Below, one piece after another: positions 52,544-62,330 of a stretch of 64,000 nt of DNA. The translations under genes were made by a program, and so were the position numbers. The notes below the pieces were generated by a model, which was not told where the DNA came from, did no database searches, and was given only the letters and a program-made list of their open reading frames with translations. Location of the stretch: positions 3,449,486-3,513,485 of the forward strand of contig NZ_CP014206.1 of the NCBI RefSeq assembly GCF_001563225.1, given 5' to 3'. The DNA comes from Pseudodesulfovibrio indicus (GTDB taxonomy: Bacteria; Desulfobacterota; Desulfovibrionia; Desulfovibrionales; Desulfovibrionaceae). Within the stretch, counting starts at the first letter, position 1, and every line of letters starts with the position of its first letter.

Positions 52544-53420
52544 GTGGCTAGCATCAGAAAGCGCGGAAAACTACAATGGGAATGCCGTATCAGAAGGAAT
52601 GGTTTTCCTCTTCAAAGTAAAACCTTAGAGCGAAAAAGAGATGCTGAGCAATGGGCGCGAGACATTGAGAATGAAATGGATCGCGGCGTCTTCGTCTCCC
52701 GCAAAGAGGCCGAAGAGACAACCCTCTTCGAAGCCATGGATCGTTTCATTGAGTATGATATCCCGAGGTTGAGAACAGCGGCCATTGAAACGCGCAGGGC
52801 TAAGGGAATCCAACGCCGCGAGATCGCCAGCCTCTACATGGCCGCTATCCGCCCCAAGCACATTGCCGCTTTCATCGATGAACGCGAAGCCGAAGGAGTG
52901 AAGCCGAACGTGATCCGGCTTGACCTTGCTATCCTCTCACGGCTCTTCGAAGTCGTCGCCTCAGATTGGAGTACGGAAAGCCTCGCAAACCCCGTGAAAA
53001 GGGCGAGCAACAAGCCCAAACTGACCGGCGGACGGACCCGGCGACATTTACCCCGCTCCTGAGGGTGTCGAGGACGCCAAGAGCGAAGAGGAACGGCTCT
53101 TGGCCGCCTGTGGCGACAAGTTCCGAGCTCTTGTTCAGTTCGCTCTGGCAACGGCGATGCGCCGTGAGGAAATCGCAGGCTTGCGATGAGGAAACGTCGA
53201 CCTGAAGACGAAGACGCTCTACCTCGAAAGCACCAAAAATAAGTCCGAGCGAACAGTCCCACTATCACCCGACGCCCTGGCCGTGCTGACGAGCATCCCT
53301 CGAAATATTACCGGCTCGGTGTTCGGCATGACTCCAAACGCCATCACCATTGCAATGAGAAGGACGCTCGCCGCCGCCCAGATTGAGGGCCTGACTTTCC
53401 GCGATCTGCGCCATGGCCGG
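52544..53420 (+). pseudogene. Tyrosine integrase remnant, cut by the CRISPR array
   Basis: From GTG 52544 (AGGAGG upstream) the frame codes an integrase N-terminus (ASIRKRGKLQWECRIRRNGF) and a core-binding domain, then shifts frame near 53030-53045. In the next frame the catalytic domain continues (LATAMRREEIAGLR). TGA at 53187-53189 stands where Trp is expected. The frame then runs to the second Arg box (LTFRDLRH), where the first CRISPR repeat starts. The catalytic His and Tyr region after it is gone. Three separate lesions make it inactive. Confidence 0.9.
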
Positions 53421-54713
53421 GTTTCAATCCACGCCCCCGGGTGGGGGGCGACGCCGAAAACCTTGCGCTTCTGCTGGTCGGTCAGGGGTTTCAATCCACG
53501 CCCCCGGGTGGGGGGCGACCAAAAGCATGAGGCAATTATGAGCAACTGCACAGTTTCAATCCACGCCCCCGGGTGGGGGGCGACAGCGAAGAGTTCGTCG
53601 AGGCGGGCAAGACCGATGTTTCAATCCACGCCCCCGGGTGGGGGGCGACAAGCGGCCCGGAAGATGCGGGCCAAGCAGCGGAGGTTTCAATCCACGCCCC
53701 CGGGTGGGGGGCGACACCACCGGGTCGCCCAGGTTGGTAATGACGTAGCGGTTTCAATCCACGCCCCCGGGTGGGGGGCGACACATCCTGGCCAGACTCA
53801 TGAAAGGTGAGCTCAAGTTTCAATCCACGCCCCCGGGTGGGGGGCGACCTCCGGCACGCCCGCCGCGCCCGGGGAAAAGACGAGTTTCAATCCACGCCCC
53901 CGGGTGGGGGGCGACGTGTAAATCCTCCAGCGCATCAAGCAGAATAAGTGTTTCAATCCACGCCCCCGGGTGGGGGGCGACGGGTAGTCAACCAGCAGCC
54001 CAAACCGCCCAACCGGTTTCAATCCACGCCCCCGGGTGGGGGGCGACGTCGAGTGGGCCGCGCTCTGTGACGCGCAGGGCTGGTTTCAATCCACGCCCCC
54101 GGGTGGGGGGCGACATTTGATGTCCGCATATAAAATCCAGTTTTGCATGGTTTCAATCCACGCCCCCGGGTGGGGGGCGACTGTTGTTGTCCGCCACAAT
54201 CTCTGCAATGCGCCTGTTTCAATCCACGCCCCCGGGTGGGGGGCGACTGCTGTGACAGCCGCGCGGCGGATTGCCGTGCATTTTCAATCCACGCCCCCGG
54301 GTGGGGGGCGACTTGGCCGCAAGAATATCAAGGCGGCCATGGAAAGTGCGTTTTCAATCCACGCCCCCGGGTGGGGGGCGACTTCGATTACGGAGTTGCA
54401 ACCTTCCTCGACGTGCAGTTTTCAATCCACGCCCCCGGGTGGGGGGCGACCACTCTCGTCAAGTTCAACCTTCGGCCTGATAATTTTTCAATCCACGCCC
54501 CCGGGTGGGGGGCGACAACTGGCAATGTGGTTTACCTGTGACTGAAAGTTTTTCAATCCACGCCCCCGGGTGGGGGGCGACGGCAGATGAGGAGACGACA
54601 TGGATGGCCGAAGATTTTTCAATCCACGCCCCCGGGTGGGGGGCGACAGCCCCGCAATACCGGCCGCCGTCGCGCCATCTGTTTTCAATCCACGCCCCCG
54701 GGTGGGGGGCGAC
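53421..54713 (-). CRISPR. Type I-C CRISPR array, 20 repeats and 19 spacers
   Basis: Repeats of 32 bp start (plus strand) at 53421, 53488, 53553, 53618, 53684, 53751, 53817, 53884, 53950, 54016, 54083, 54150, 54216, 54281, 54351, 54419, 54485, 54550, 54616 and 54682. Spacers are 33-38 bp. Read with the cas genes (minus strand), each repeat starts GTCGCCCCCCACCCGGGG and ends GTGGATTGAAA plus one base. That base is C in the thirteen leftmost (old) repeats and A in the seven leader-side ones. The palindromic core forms the crRNA hairpin that Cas5c cuts. The repeats are otherwise identical. Confidence 0.97.
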
Positions 54714-54889
54714 AGTGCGGCAGCAAAGCCTTGCGGCGCGGGCTTCCTCAGCCGTTTGTCCGCGAAACCATGTCCGCTTAAGGCCCCGAAGGCTCGCTTA
54801 CTCATCAGCGGTAGCGCAACGGGCTGTTATCCTTGACACCCCAAGGGTTGCGAACCTCCCTGGATTTTTCCAACCGCTTGGGGTTCGCG
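54714..54889 (-). promoter_or_regulatory. CRISPR leader between cas2 and the array
   Basis: The 176 bp between the cas2 stop and the first leader-side repeat contain no gene. Read on the minus strand, this is where the array promoter and the integration signal for new spacers should lie. A nearly symmetric pair, CCAAGGGTTGCGAACC and GGTTGCGAACCCTTGG-like halves around 54840-54890, is visible. Confidence 0.65.
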
Positions 54890-55183
54890 CTACAATATCA
54901 ACGTGTCTGTTTCCGGGTCATAGCTGCTTCCGCTACCGTGCTGCTCAACCCGGCGCTGCCAGTTCTTGCCGAGAAAATAAAAACGCAAGCTGTCACGCTC
55001 CTCGTCATACTCTTCCAGCAGCCGGTGACGTAAACGCGTCCACTGCGCCGGATCAACCACGCACTCGAATACCGAATACTGCACCCTCTGGCCGAAGTCC
55101 TGGCAGACCTTGGCAATGCGGCGCAGCCGCCGCTTGCCGCCTTCATCCTCGAAGCTCACGTCATAACTCACTAGCACCAGCAT
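54890..55183 (-). CDS. cas2: CRISPR-associated endonuclease Cas2 (type I-C)
   Basis: The 97-residue protein starts MLVLVSYDVSFEDEGGKRRL with the conserved Asp, then RVQYSVFECVV and the LRFYFLGKNW strand, all typical of Cas2. It joins Cas1 in the spacer-integration complex. It is the last gene of the operon, 3 bp after cas1, and its end borders the leader. Confidence 0.95.
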   Translation of the reverse strand: MLVLVSYDVSFEDEGGKRRLRRIAKVCQDFGQRVQYSVFECVVDPAQWTRLRHRLLEEYDEERDSLRFYFLGKNWQRRVEQHGSGSSYDPETDTLIL

Positions 55184-55186
55184 GGG

Positions 55187-56218
55187 TCACTTCCAAAAAA
55201 ACGGCGGATATCCGTCCAGGTCGCCGCGCACGGCCCGCGCCATGAGCCGGGCCTGAATATGAAACGCAAGCCCCAACGGCAACCGCTCCTTAAGGTATGG
55301 ATGCATCACTTCGTCCTGCTTGCGTTTTTGCCAGGCGGTCAGCACCACCTTTCGCGTATCGTCGTCCATGAAGACCGCCCCGCTCTCCTTGCGGACGAAC
55401 CCGCGCCCGCGCACCTCGGCCCGATTGATCAGCGAGAGCACCAGCCGATCAGCCAGAAACGGGCGGAACTCCTCCATCAGGTCAAGCGCCAGCCCGGGGC
55501 GGCCCGGCCGGTCGCGATGCAAAAAACCCACCTGCGGATCAATCCCCACCGCCTCCAGCGCGGAGCGCACATCGTGCGCCAGCAGGGTATACACAAAAGA
55601 CAACAGGCAGTTCACCGCATCCAGCGGAGGCCGACGATTGCGCCCGCCAAAGGCGAACGCCGGATCTTCTGCAAGTATCATGTGCCCGAACACCTCGAAA
55701 TAGGCGGCCGCCGCCCTGCCCTCCATGCCTCGGGCCTCATCCATGTCCACAGGCATGCGCAAGCGCCCTGCGCAGTCGTCCAGCACCGACACCGCCCGAC
55801 CTATAGCCGCGGCATGCACGCGGTCGCCGTGATCACGCAGGCAACGGCGCAGCACGGCGCGAGAGTTGGCCACCTTGGCCGCGATGACCGCACGGGCCAG
55901 CCGCGCGCTTTCCACCGGATCATCGGCCAGCCGATACTGCGCCCGCCGCAACAATACGTTGCCGCTTTGCGGGCCGCGCACCCCGGCCAGGAACCTGCCC
56001 CGTTCGGTAAGAAACGACACCGCAAGCCCGGCTTCGCCGCAATGGCCCAGCAAAAACGGACTGCACAACACATTGCCGAAGCAGACGATGCCGTCCAGCA
56101 CATGGACCGGGAACCGATGCTTCTCCCCATCCTCGGTGCGAACCACCACGCATTCGCCATCCTTGGACAGATAGGTGCCCTGCGAGGTGACGTAGAGCGT
56201 GTTCAGAAGCTTTTTCAC
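55187..56218 (-). CDS. cas1: CRISPR integrase Cas1 (type I-C)
   Basis: The 343-residue protein inserts new spacers. Metal-binding residues are visible: Glu in GMEGRAAAAYFE, His in GFLHRDRPGRPG and Asp/Glu in LALDLMEEFRP. It starts at GTG 56218, whose last base (reading leftward) abuts the cas4 TAG in a one-base overlap, so the two are translationally coupled. Longer in-frame starts would run into cas4. Confidence 0.95.
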   Translation of the reverse strand: MKKLLNTLYVTSQGTYLSKDGECVVVRTEDGEKHRFPVHVLDGIVCFGNVLCSPFLLGHCGEAGLAVSFLTERGRFLAGVRGPQSGNVLLRRAQYRLADDPVESARLARAVIAAKVANSRAVLRRCLRDHGDRVHAAAIGRAVSVLDDCAGRLRMPVDMDEARGMEGRAAAAYFEVFGHMILAEDPAFAFGGRNRRPPLDAVNCLLSFVYTLLAHDVRSALEAVGIDPQVGFLHRDRPGRPGLALDLMEEFRPFLADRLVLSLINRAEVRGRGFVRKESGAVFMDDDTRKVVLTAWQKRKQDEVMHPYLKERLPLGLAFHIQARLMARAVRGDLDGYPPFFWK

Positions 56219-56826
56219 TATTCCAACCCCTTGAGAAGATAGCTTTCGACTCGGGCCGATGCCCCGGGCATGCAGGCTCCCGCCAGCGAGCAGCCCCGAC
56301 AGCGTTTGCCGACCTCGGCGGGGGGCACTTCTCCGCCCTCGATCATGGCGTGCATGTCGCCGCAAGCCTTCTCCACCAAAACGCGTAGGACTTTTTCGAA
56401 AACGACCCGCTCCCTGCGCCGGGGCTTACCGTAGAAGATGGCCCCCTCCGGTATGGTTACCCCGAGCATCTCCTCCAGGCACATGGCCTGGGCGCAGAGT
56501 TGCACCCGGTCCCAGTCCTCCACTTTGGGGCTGCCCCGCTTGTATTCCACGGGATAGGGCCGCTCGCGTCCGTCCGGGCCGGGCCGCAGCTCCACTACAT
56601 CGGCCACGCCGTAGAGGCCGAGGCGGTCGCTGCGCAGCGGCACCGACCGATCCTCGGCAATGCCTCCGCGCCGCCCGGTTGCCCCGGAATCGGCGCGGAG
56701 GTGCAAAAGCCGCCCCTCGGCGGTGAACCGGTTCTCTTCCCAGACCTTTTCCACGTGAATGAGCGCGCACTGCCTCGGGCAGTACAGATAGTGCTGCAGA
56801 GCGGAAAGAGGCAGGGTTTGGTCCAC
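56218..56826 (-). CDS. cas4: CRISPR exonuclease Cas4 (type I-C)
   Basis: The 202-residue RecB-like nuclease trims prespacers and selects PAM ends. The four Fe-S cysteines are seen as YCPRQC near the start and [10 protein letters not shown] near the end; the nuclease motif shows GVADVVEL and YPVEYKRG (Glu-x-Lys). GTG 56826 lies 2 bp after the cas7 stop. Many in-frame upstream starts exist only as overlap with cas7. Confidence 0.92.
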   Translation of the reverse strand: MDQTLPLSALQHYLYCPRQCALIHVEKVWEENRFTAEGRLLHLRADSGATGRRGGIAEDRSVPLRSDRLGLYGVADVVELRPGPDGRERPYPVEYKRGSPKVEDWDRVQLCAQAMCLEEMLGVTIPEGAIFYGKPRRRERVVFEKVLRVLVEKACGDMHAMIEGGEVPPAEVGKRCRGCSLAGACMPGASARVESYLLKGLE

Positions 56827-56828
56827 GG

Positions 56829-57704
56829 CTAGAACTTCACATCCAGTTCCACCGTGCCGGGAATGGCCGCCTTGTCCACGGCCACCTCGTAATCGGCAAA
56901 GGAGCGGGCCGGGCCGTCGCCCGCCTTGCGGGTCACGGTCACGGCCTCGAACAGCTTGTGGGCCGGGGCGTTGCCCAGGGCGTCCTGGTGCTTGAAGACG
57001 ATCAGGCCGCGCGGGCTCATCTTGCCCCGGGCCGCAGAATGGTCGTGGTCGAACATGTTGGCCAGGGCCTGCCAAAGCAAATCAAGATCGGCCTCGGAGA
57101 AGCCGGTGCCCTTGTCGCCCTGCGCCAGGTTGGCGGAGATGAACCCCTCGGCGCGGTACAGGCCATAGGGCACGATGTGCTTGCGGCCCATGGTGCGGTT
57201 GTCGCCTTCCTGCGCCTCGGCCTCCTTGGCGGTCTCCACGGCCATGCGGGTGATGGACACCTCGGCCGGGACGATGGGCTCGATGCTCTTGGCAAAAGTC
57301 AGCTGCACCGGCCCGCGCACCTGGCCGCAATTGTTCTCCTTGGTGGACATGACAGCGCCGAAGGTGCGCACGTCGAAGAAATTACCGCACATCCACTGGC
57401 GCGCGGCCGCTATCTGCTCATCCTTCTTCTTGAGCTTCTTGACCTCCTCGGTCTTGTAGGCGGGCTCGCGGGTCTGGGAAAGCACGCCTTTCTCGGCCAC
57501 ATAGATGTTGTACCCCTCGGCCCCCTGTTTCACTATGTCCACATAGTTGCGGACCTTGCGCTTGAGGCAGACGTCGGTGACCAGGCCATGTCCGGTCTCC
57601 GGGTCGATGCGCGGGGTGTTGCCCGCGTCCGGGTCGCCGTTGGGGTTGCCGTTCTCCACGTCGAACAGATAGACGAACTCGTAGCGATTATTGATGGCGG
57701 CCAT
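56829..57704 (-). CDS. cas7c: Cascade backbone protein Cas7 (Csd2)
   Basis: The 291-residue RRM-fold protein coats the crRNA. It shows the family start [20 protein letters not shown], the [14 protein letters not shown] block, the [11 protein letters not shown] strand and [18 protein letters not shown]. It sits 3 bp after cas8c in the operon. Confidence 0.95.
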   Translation of the reverse strand: MAAINNRYEFVYLFDVENGNPNGDPDAGNTPRIDPETGHGLVTDVCLKRKVRNYVDIVKQGAEGYNIYVAEKGVLSQTREPAYKTEEVKKLKKKDEQIAAARQWMCGNFFDVRTFGAVMSTKENNCGQVRGPVQLTFAKSIEPIVPAEVSITRMAVETAKEAEAQEGDNRTMGRKHIVPYGLYRAEGFISANLAQGDKGTGFSEADLDLLWQALANMFDHDHSAARGKMSPRGLIVFKHQDALGNAPAHKLFEAVTVTRKAGDGPARSFADYEVAVDKAAIPGTVELDVKF

Positions 57705-57707
57705 GAT

Positions 57708-59447
57708 CTAGTCCTCCGTATTCTTTTCTTTTTTGGTGTAAAAGTCCTGACGCTGCTGGTAGTAGCCGAGAATGAACATGGACTGCTTATCCGACGGCAT
57801 GGAGGCCGGGAAGCCGGTTGCGGCGTCGATGCCGCCCACGATCTCCTGGATCGCCTTGTCTAGGTTGATCGCCCAACCCGGCTTGTCCTTGCGGATCTTG
57901 GCCAACCCATGCTGGGCGTTCTTGACGATGATCGGAAAGGTCCGGGCCGGGGTGGCGGCGGCGGACGCGAAGAAACGATCCTTCACCGTGGCGTTGGCGC
58001 CGGGAACCGCCTCCTCCTGGATACGTTCGACAATGGCAAACAGCCGACCGAGGCGGTAGCCTATGTCCGTGTTGGTGGTATCGAGGGTCATGGGAATCTC
58101 CTGTTTTCTGTTGCGAACGAGAAAGGCCTTGATCACCGCCGCCCGCAGGTAGTTGACCTCCTTGTCGGCCCGGATGCGGCCGATGGCGGCGGACAGCAGG
58201 GTCTGCGGATAGGCCAACCCCTGAACCACGGACCGGACGAACTGGCCGAAGAGCAAGGGCGACATGTTTTTCGAGTCCCGCTGCGGGGCCAACTCCTTGA
58301 GCAGATGCCACGGGCTCGGGTGTTCCGGATCGCTGTCGAACCTCCGCTGCAGGGCCAGGGCGCGGTAGTGTTCGCCCAGATGGGCGGCCATGTCCCCCAC
58401 GGTGCCCACGTGCCAGAAACGCACCGAGAGCCGGGCCGCGTTGGGCGAGAGACCGAGCACGTAAAACGGCGTTCGGGAATCGCCAAGCTCCTCTGGGTAT
58501 TTGCCCTTGGTCACGGCCGAGAGGTAGCCCTCCAGCCGCCGGGCCAGGCTGTCGTCTTCCGCGTGCCGGCCGCCCATGGCGAAGTTGAAGAACCGCTCCG
58601 CCTCGCCGCGCGCCTCGGTCCAGAAGACTACGGTGGTGTCGCCCACGCGCAGCTTGCGCGGGCTCTCCGGGGCCAGCAGATGGTTCAGGGCCGTGGTGTA
58701 GGCAAAGGCCGCCCGCTCCGAGACCGGGGCGTTCAGGTTCCCTTTACCCTTATTATAAGACTCAAAGGCTGTTGCATTGAATGACACCAAGGCCGCCCCT
58801 GCTGTATTCGCTCCCTGAACATTCTTGATTTGCGGATGTGTATAGGCAATAGCTTGACCACTCAAGCCAGTTATCAAGCACTGACCGACATCCTCAGGGG
58901 CTTCCTTTTCCAGATGTTGCAGCCATATCCTCCTCAACCCCTCTCTTTCATGAAGAAATCCAGGTTCACCATCCAGCTGAAATACCATGAAACGTCCGCT
59001 CATGACATCATCGTTTGCCCAGGAAGGAATGTCGCCGAGTTTCCGTTTCTTGGCGAACTCAGAGAAAGCCTTAGCTCCCATATCCTCGACGCCTTCCAGA
59101 AGTCCAAATTGCCGTTTGGCGAAGTCGTCAAAAGCGAACGTATGAAATTGACGATTCCCTTTGGGGTCAACATCGCATCCAATTACATATTTTGATTTAT
59201 CCCAAAGGAAATAGGCTGGTGCCTTTGTTCCTGATCGCTCTTTAGGAGGTTTGGGGACTACCACCTTTTTCAATACAACGCGGTTGCCGTCTCTCTCCCG
59301 AAGGTCGTGAACACCAACTACATCTCCATTCTTTGCCAAAATCACGCAATGCGCGACAGATTCAACACTAAAGCCAAATTCTGGAATTGCCGACGAACTG
59401 TCAGCCAACAGCCGTTCGTAATAGCCGTTCAACGCCTGGAGGATCAT
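57708..59447 (-). CDS. cas8c: Cascade large subunit Cas8c (Csd1), compositionally mixed
   Basis: The 579-residue protein recognises the PAM and recruits Cas3. It opens with MILQALNGYYERLL and contains the family blocks GCDVDPKGNRQFHTFAF, TTVVFWTEA and FYVLGLSPNAARLSVRFWH. ATG 59447 overlaps the cas5 stop as ATGA. The part coding the N-terminal ~230 residues (about 58745-59405) is clearly more AT-rich than the rest of the gene and of the operon. In I-C, an internal start near the 3' part of cas8c yields a Cas11-like small subunit; I did not locate it. Confidence 0.95.
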   Translation of the reverse strand: MILQALNGYYERLLADSSSAIPEFGFSVESVAHCVILAKNGDVVGVHDLRERDGNRVVLKKVVVPKPPKERSGTKAPAYFLWDKSKYVIGCDVDPKGNRQFHTFAFDDFAKRQFGLLEGVEDMGAKAFSEFAKKRKLGDIPSWANDDVMSGRFMVFQLDGEPGFLHEREGLRRIWLQHLEKEAPEDVGQCLITGLSGQAIAYTHPQIKNVQGANTAGAALVSFNATAFESYNKGKGNLNAPVSERAAFAYTTALNHLLAPESPRKLRVGDTTVVFWTEARGEAERFFNFAMGGRHAEDDSLARRLEGYLSAVTKGKYPEELGDSRTPFYVLGLSPNAARLSVRFWHVGTVGDMAAHLGEHYRALALQRRFDSDPEHPSPWHLLKELAPQRDSKNMSPLLFGQFVRSVVQGLAYPQTLLSAAIGRIRADKEVNYLRAAVIKAFLVRNRKQEIPMTLDTTNTDIGYRLGRLFAIVERIQEEAVPGANATVKDRFFASAAATPARTFPIIVKNAQHGLAKIRKDKPGWAINLDKAIQEIVGGIDAATGFPASMPSDKQSMFILGYYQQRQDFYTKKEKNTED

Positions 59448-60103
59448 GACGCCACCCCCTCGCGGGCCAGGGCCTTTGCCACTTCCACCACTCCGCCCTC
59501 CAGGGCCGGGCGGAAGAAGACAGGAGCCATGTCGCGCGCGTAGTCGATGTCGTAGAGCATCCAGCCGAGGTCGCGCGCCGGATCGTCCGCCAACGGCGAA
59601 ACGGGCACGTCGCCCTCTATCGGCTCGAAGAACGCCGCGAACTCGCGGCAGCCGAGGTAGGGCCGGTGAAAGCACTGCCCCTTGGCTGCGCGGCGGTTGA
59701 ACATGTCCAGGTGCTTGCCGTCGTTCCGGTCCTCGTCCGACGTATACTCGAAATGCGCCTCGATGACGTACTCCACGTCGCGCAGAACCATGGCGGCCCG
59801 CTGCTGACGGCTGTCTTCGATGAAGAGCTGCAAGGGCTTGTCGCCGCCCTTCATGGCGGTTTTAACGCTGCCCACCGGCACCTTGGCGTCCACCTCGTTG
59901 CGGCGCACATTGTCGAACCGGACGGGCCGCATGACGTGGATGCGGTCCACAACCCAGCGGATGGACGGTTTCCAGTAGATGGCCTCCAGAATCCCCCGGG
60001 CGGCAGACGGTGTCATCACGTCATAGCTGACGCGCTCAACCTTCATCTCCGGCCGGGTGAAGCAGGCGTAGTCGCCCCAGACCCTGAGCTTTATTCCTGA
60101 CAC
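59444..60103 (-). CDS. cas5c: Cascade subunit and crRNA endoribonuclease Cas5c
   Basis: The 219-residue protein both caps the crRNA 5' handle and cuts the pre-crRNA in type I-C, replacing Cas6. It shows KLRVWGDYACFTRPEMKVER, SYDVMTPSAARGILEAIYWK with the Tyr and Lys region, and the later GCREFAAFFEP block. GTG 60103 is chosen because AGGAGG lies 8 bases upstream; GTG 60112 touches that site. Confidence 0.93.
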   Translation of the reverse strand: MSGIKLRVWGDYACFTRPEMKVERVSYDVMTPSAARGILEAIYWKPSIRWVVDRIHVMRPVRFDNVRRNEVDAKVPVGSVKTAMKGGDKPLQLFIEDSRQQRAAMVLRDVEYVIEAHFEYTSDEDRNDGKHLDMFNRRAAKGQCFHRPYLGCREFAAFFEPIEGDVPVSPLADDPARDLGWMLYDIDYARDMAPVFFRPALEGGVVEVAKALAREGVAS

Positions 60104-60128
60104 AACGGTCACCTCCTTGTTGTGGTCC

Positions 60129-62330
60129 CTAAATCAAAAAATCCTCCCCCCTCCACTCCCCTGGAACAGTCAGGCCGAGCCGGTCGTCGTAGTGCTCCAT
60201 GCGGCACAGCACCGCATAAGTGTCGGCCACCCATTCCACTGCTCCGGCGTGGTCCAGGGCGCGCAGTTGCCCCTCGTAGACCTGCACCGTGTACTGTTGC
60301 AGTTCGCGCAGGAGGCCGCCGGGATTTTCGACGTACCGCAAATTGTCGATCAGCTTTCTTGCCCGGTCATTCCACGGGATGATCACCGGCTGCATGGGAT
60401 TGTCGATGAACCGAAACTTGTGCTGCGCCTCCTGGAACCGCCACTCGAGGTCCAAGCTATTCAGGTCGGCCAGAACGTTCTTGCGGTCCAGGGAATCCTG
60501 AAGCCAGTAATGCAGGCGGAAATAGTGGCGGATCGCGGCGGGCGAAAAGGGGTCCGCGCCTGCGTCGAGGTTGCGCAGCACCGAGGCCGTATGCTCCGCC
60601 TGGGCTCCGAAGGCGCGTCCCAACCCCTCGTCCGGAAAAAATACGGACACCGGAGCTGTGCCCTCTCGTTCGCCCTCGCGGTTGCAGCGTCCCGCGGCCT
60701 GGACGATGGAGTCCAGCCCGGCCATCTCGCGGATGACCTCGGGGAACGACACATCCACCCCGGCCTCGATCAACTGGGTGCTGACCACCCGGCACGGTTC
60801 ACCCTCTTTCAGTTTTCGCCGAATTTCATCCAACCGCGCCGAACGATGGGCCGGGCACATGAGGGCACTCAGGTGACAAGCGCCGGGCTCGTCCTCCACC
60901 ATGCCATACAGTTCGGCCGCGCGGGCTCTCGTGTTGACGATGCACAGCACCTGTTCCGGCTTTCTCATCAACTGCGCGACGGCGGGCAGGGCGAGCTTGC
61001 CCAGGTCGCGCAGCTCGGTGCGCCTGAACGCTTCGTGCAGGCGGTCCGGTTCCGGGGCCAGCTCGCGTTCCGCGTTCAGCCCGGTAAGACCGGGTGTACG
61101 CCCAGCCCTCCGGTTGGCCGCAAAATCCTCGCGGCGCAGGGCGGGCTGAGTGGCGGTGCACAGCACCACGCTGCATCCGTAATGGTCCGTCAACTCCTCC
61201 AGTGCGCGCAGGCACGGGTCCAGATATTCCACGGGCAGCATCTGGGCCTCGTCCAGAATGATCACCGACCCGGCCACGTTGTGCAGCTTACGGCAGCGCG
61301 AGGGTTTGGCCGCGAAGAACGACTCGAAGAACTGGACACTGGTGGTGACTACCACGGGCGCGTCCCAGTTCTCGCAGGCAAGCCGATGGCGGCGGGCCTC
61401 GTCGGTCTCGCCCGCGTTGTCAGCTTCGCTGAAGGCATGCCTCGGATCGAAGGTGCTGTGGTGTTCGATGACGGCACCGGGATGATCCCGGAACACGTCG
61501 CGGAACACCCGAGCGTTCTGCTCGATAATAGAAGTGTAGGGAATGACGTAGATCACGCGGCGCAAACCGTGGTGGCGGGCGTGATCAAGAGCGAAAGCCA
61601 TGGATGAGAGCGTTTTGCCGCCGCCGGTAGGCACGCTGAGGGTGAACAGCCCAGGCACGAGGGGCGCCTTGTTCCGGCAATGGGCCAAAATTTCCGCCCG
61701 TAACCCATTGATGCGGCCCAAGGAATCGAACGCGGCGAGCCGCTTGTCCAACGCGGTCGCCAACTCGTACATGGACGGGCCGGGGACACGCCACGCATGC
61801 TTGCCCGGAGTCATGAACCGCTCGGTGTCGAGAAAGTCGGCATCTACCAGGACCGAAAAGAGCATGCGCGTAAAAAACGAACATGCAAAGCCATCTTCCG
61901 GGACAAAGGGTAAACCGGGTTCGACGAAAGCCGCGAGGGGATTTTCCACATCGTCAGGCAGGGTGATGGCTTCCGCTATGACTTGCCTCAAAGAACGCTT
62001 GTTCTTCGAATGCGAGTAATCAGGCAAGCCTCCGTGATGTCCGGCCACACAATAGGCCCCGATACGGCCGAACCCGGTGCCCAAACCATCCAGCAGACTG
62101 GCTCCGAGGCCTTTGTGATCCGCGTGTTTCCGAGACTCCCCCGTTAGCCTCATCTGGAATTTCGGATTGCATTTGCCGATGTCGTGGAGTCGACCGATGA
62201 TCCGCCCCCACTCTCCCGCCCCGAAAGCGGCGGACGACCTGGCAGCCAACCTTTCCACTGCGGCGAGGTGATCACTCAGCAACTGCCACTCCGACTGAGG
62301 CGCCCCCTCCTGGGTATGGGCATACAACAT
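60129..62330 (-). CDS. cas3: CRISPR nuclease-helicase Cas3 (HD and DExD/H)
   Basis: The 733-residue protein degrades target DNA once Cascade is bound. The HD nuclease domain is at the N-terminus (IIGRLHDIGKCNPKFQ, with HADHKGLGA further on). The helicase follows with Walker A SVPTGGGKTLSSMAF, the DEAQ box VIILDEAQMLP and motif VI region DSIVQAAGRCNREG. It is the first gene of the operon; GGAG precedes ATG 62330. A -35/-10-like pair TTGCGG-17-TATAGC lies close upstream (62342-62370). Confidence 0.96.
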   Translation of the reverse strand: MLYAHTQEGAPQSEWQLLSDHLAAVERLAARSSAAFGAGEWGRIIGRLHDIGKCNPKFQMRLTGESRKHADHKGLGASLLDGLGTGFGRIGAYCVAGHHGGLPDYSHSKNKRSLRQVIAEAITLPDDVENPLAAFVEPGLPFVPEDGFACSFFTRMLFSVLVDADFLDTERFMTPGKHAWRVPGPSMYELATALDKRLAAFDSLGRINGLRAEILAHCRNKAPLVPGLFTLSVPTGGGKTLSSMAFALDHARHHGLRRVIYVIPYTSIIEQNARVFRDVFRDHPGAVIEHHSTFDPRHAFSEADNAGETDEARRHRLACENWDAPVVVTTSVQFFESFFAAKPSRCRKLHNVAGSVIILDEAQMLPVEYLDPCLRALEELTDHYGCSVVLCTATQPALRREDFAANRRAGRTPGLTGLNAERELAPEPDRLHEAFRRTELRDLGKLALPAVAQLMRKPEQVLCIVNTRARAAELYGMVEDEPGACHLSALMCPAHRSARLDEIRRKLKEGEPCRVVSTQLIEAGVDVSFPEVIREMAGLDSIVQAAGRCNREGEREGTAPVSVFFPDEGLGRAFGAQAEHTASVLRNLDAGADPFSPAAIRHYFRLHYWLQDSLDRKNVLADLNSLDLEWRFQEAQHKFRFIDNPMQPVIIPWNDRARKLIDNLRYVENPGGLLRELQQYTVQVYEGQLRALDHAGAVEWVADTYAVLCRMEHYDDRLGLTVPGEWRGEDFLI

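Noticed and set aside
53283..54545. Plus-strand frames with repeating SIHAPGWGAT or NPRPRVGGD peptides
   Set aside because: They are translations of the CRISPR repeats, not proteins.
53453..54681. Self-targeting spacers
   Set aside because: I compared the spacers by eye with the window and saw no match; without a search nothing can be said about their targets.
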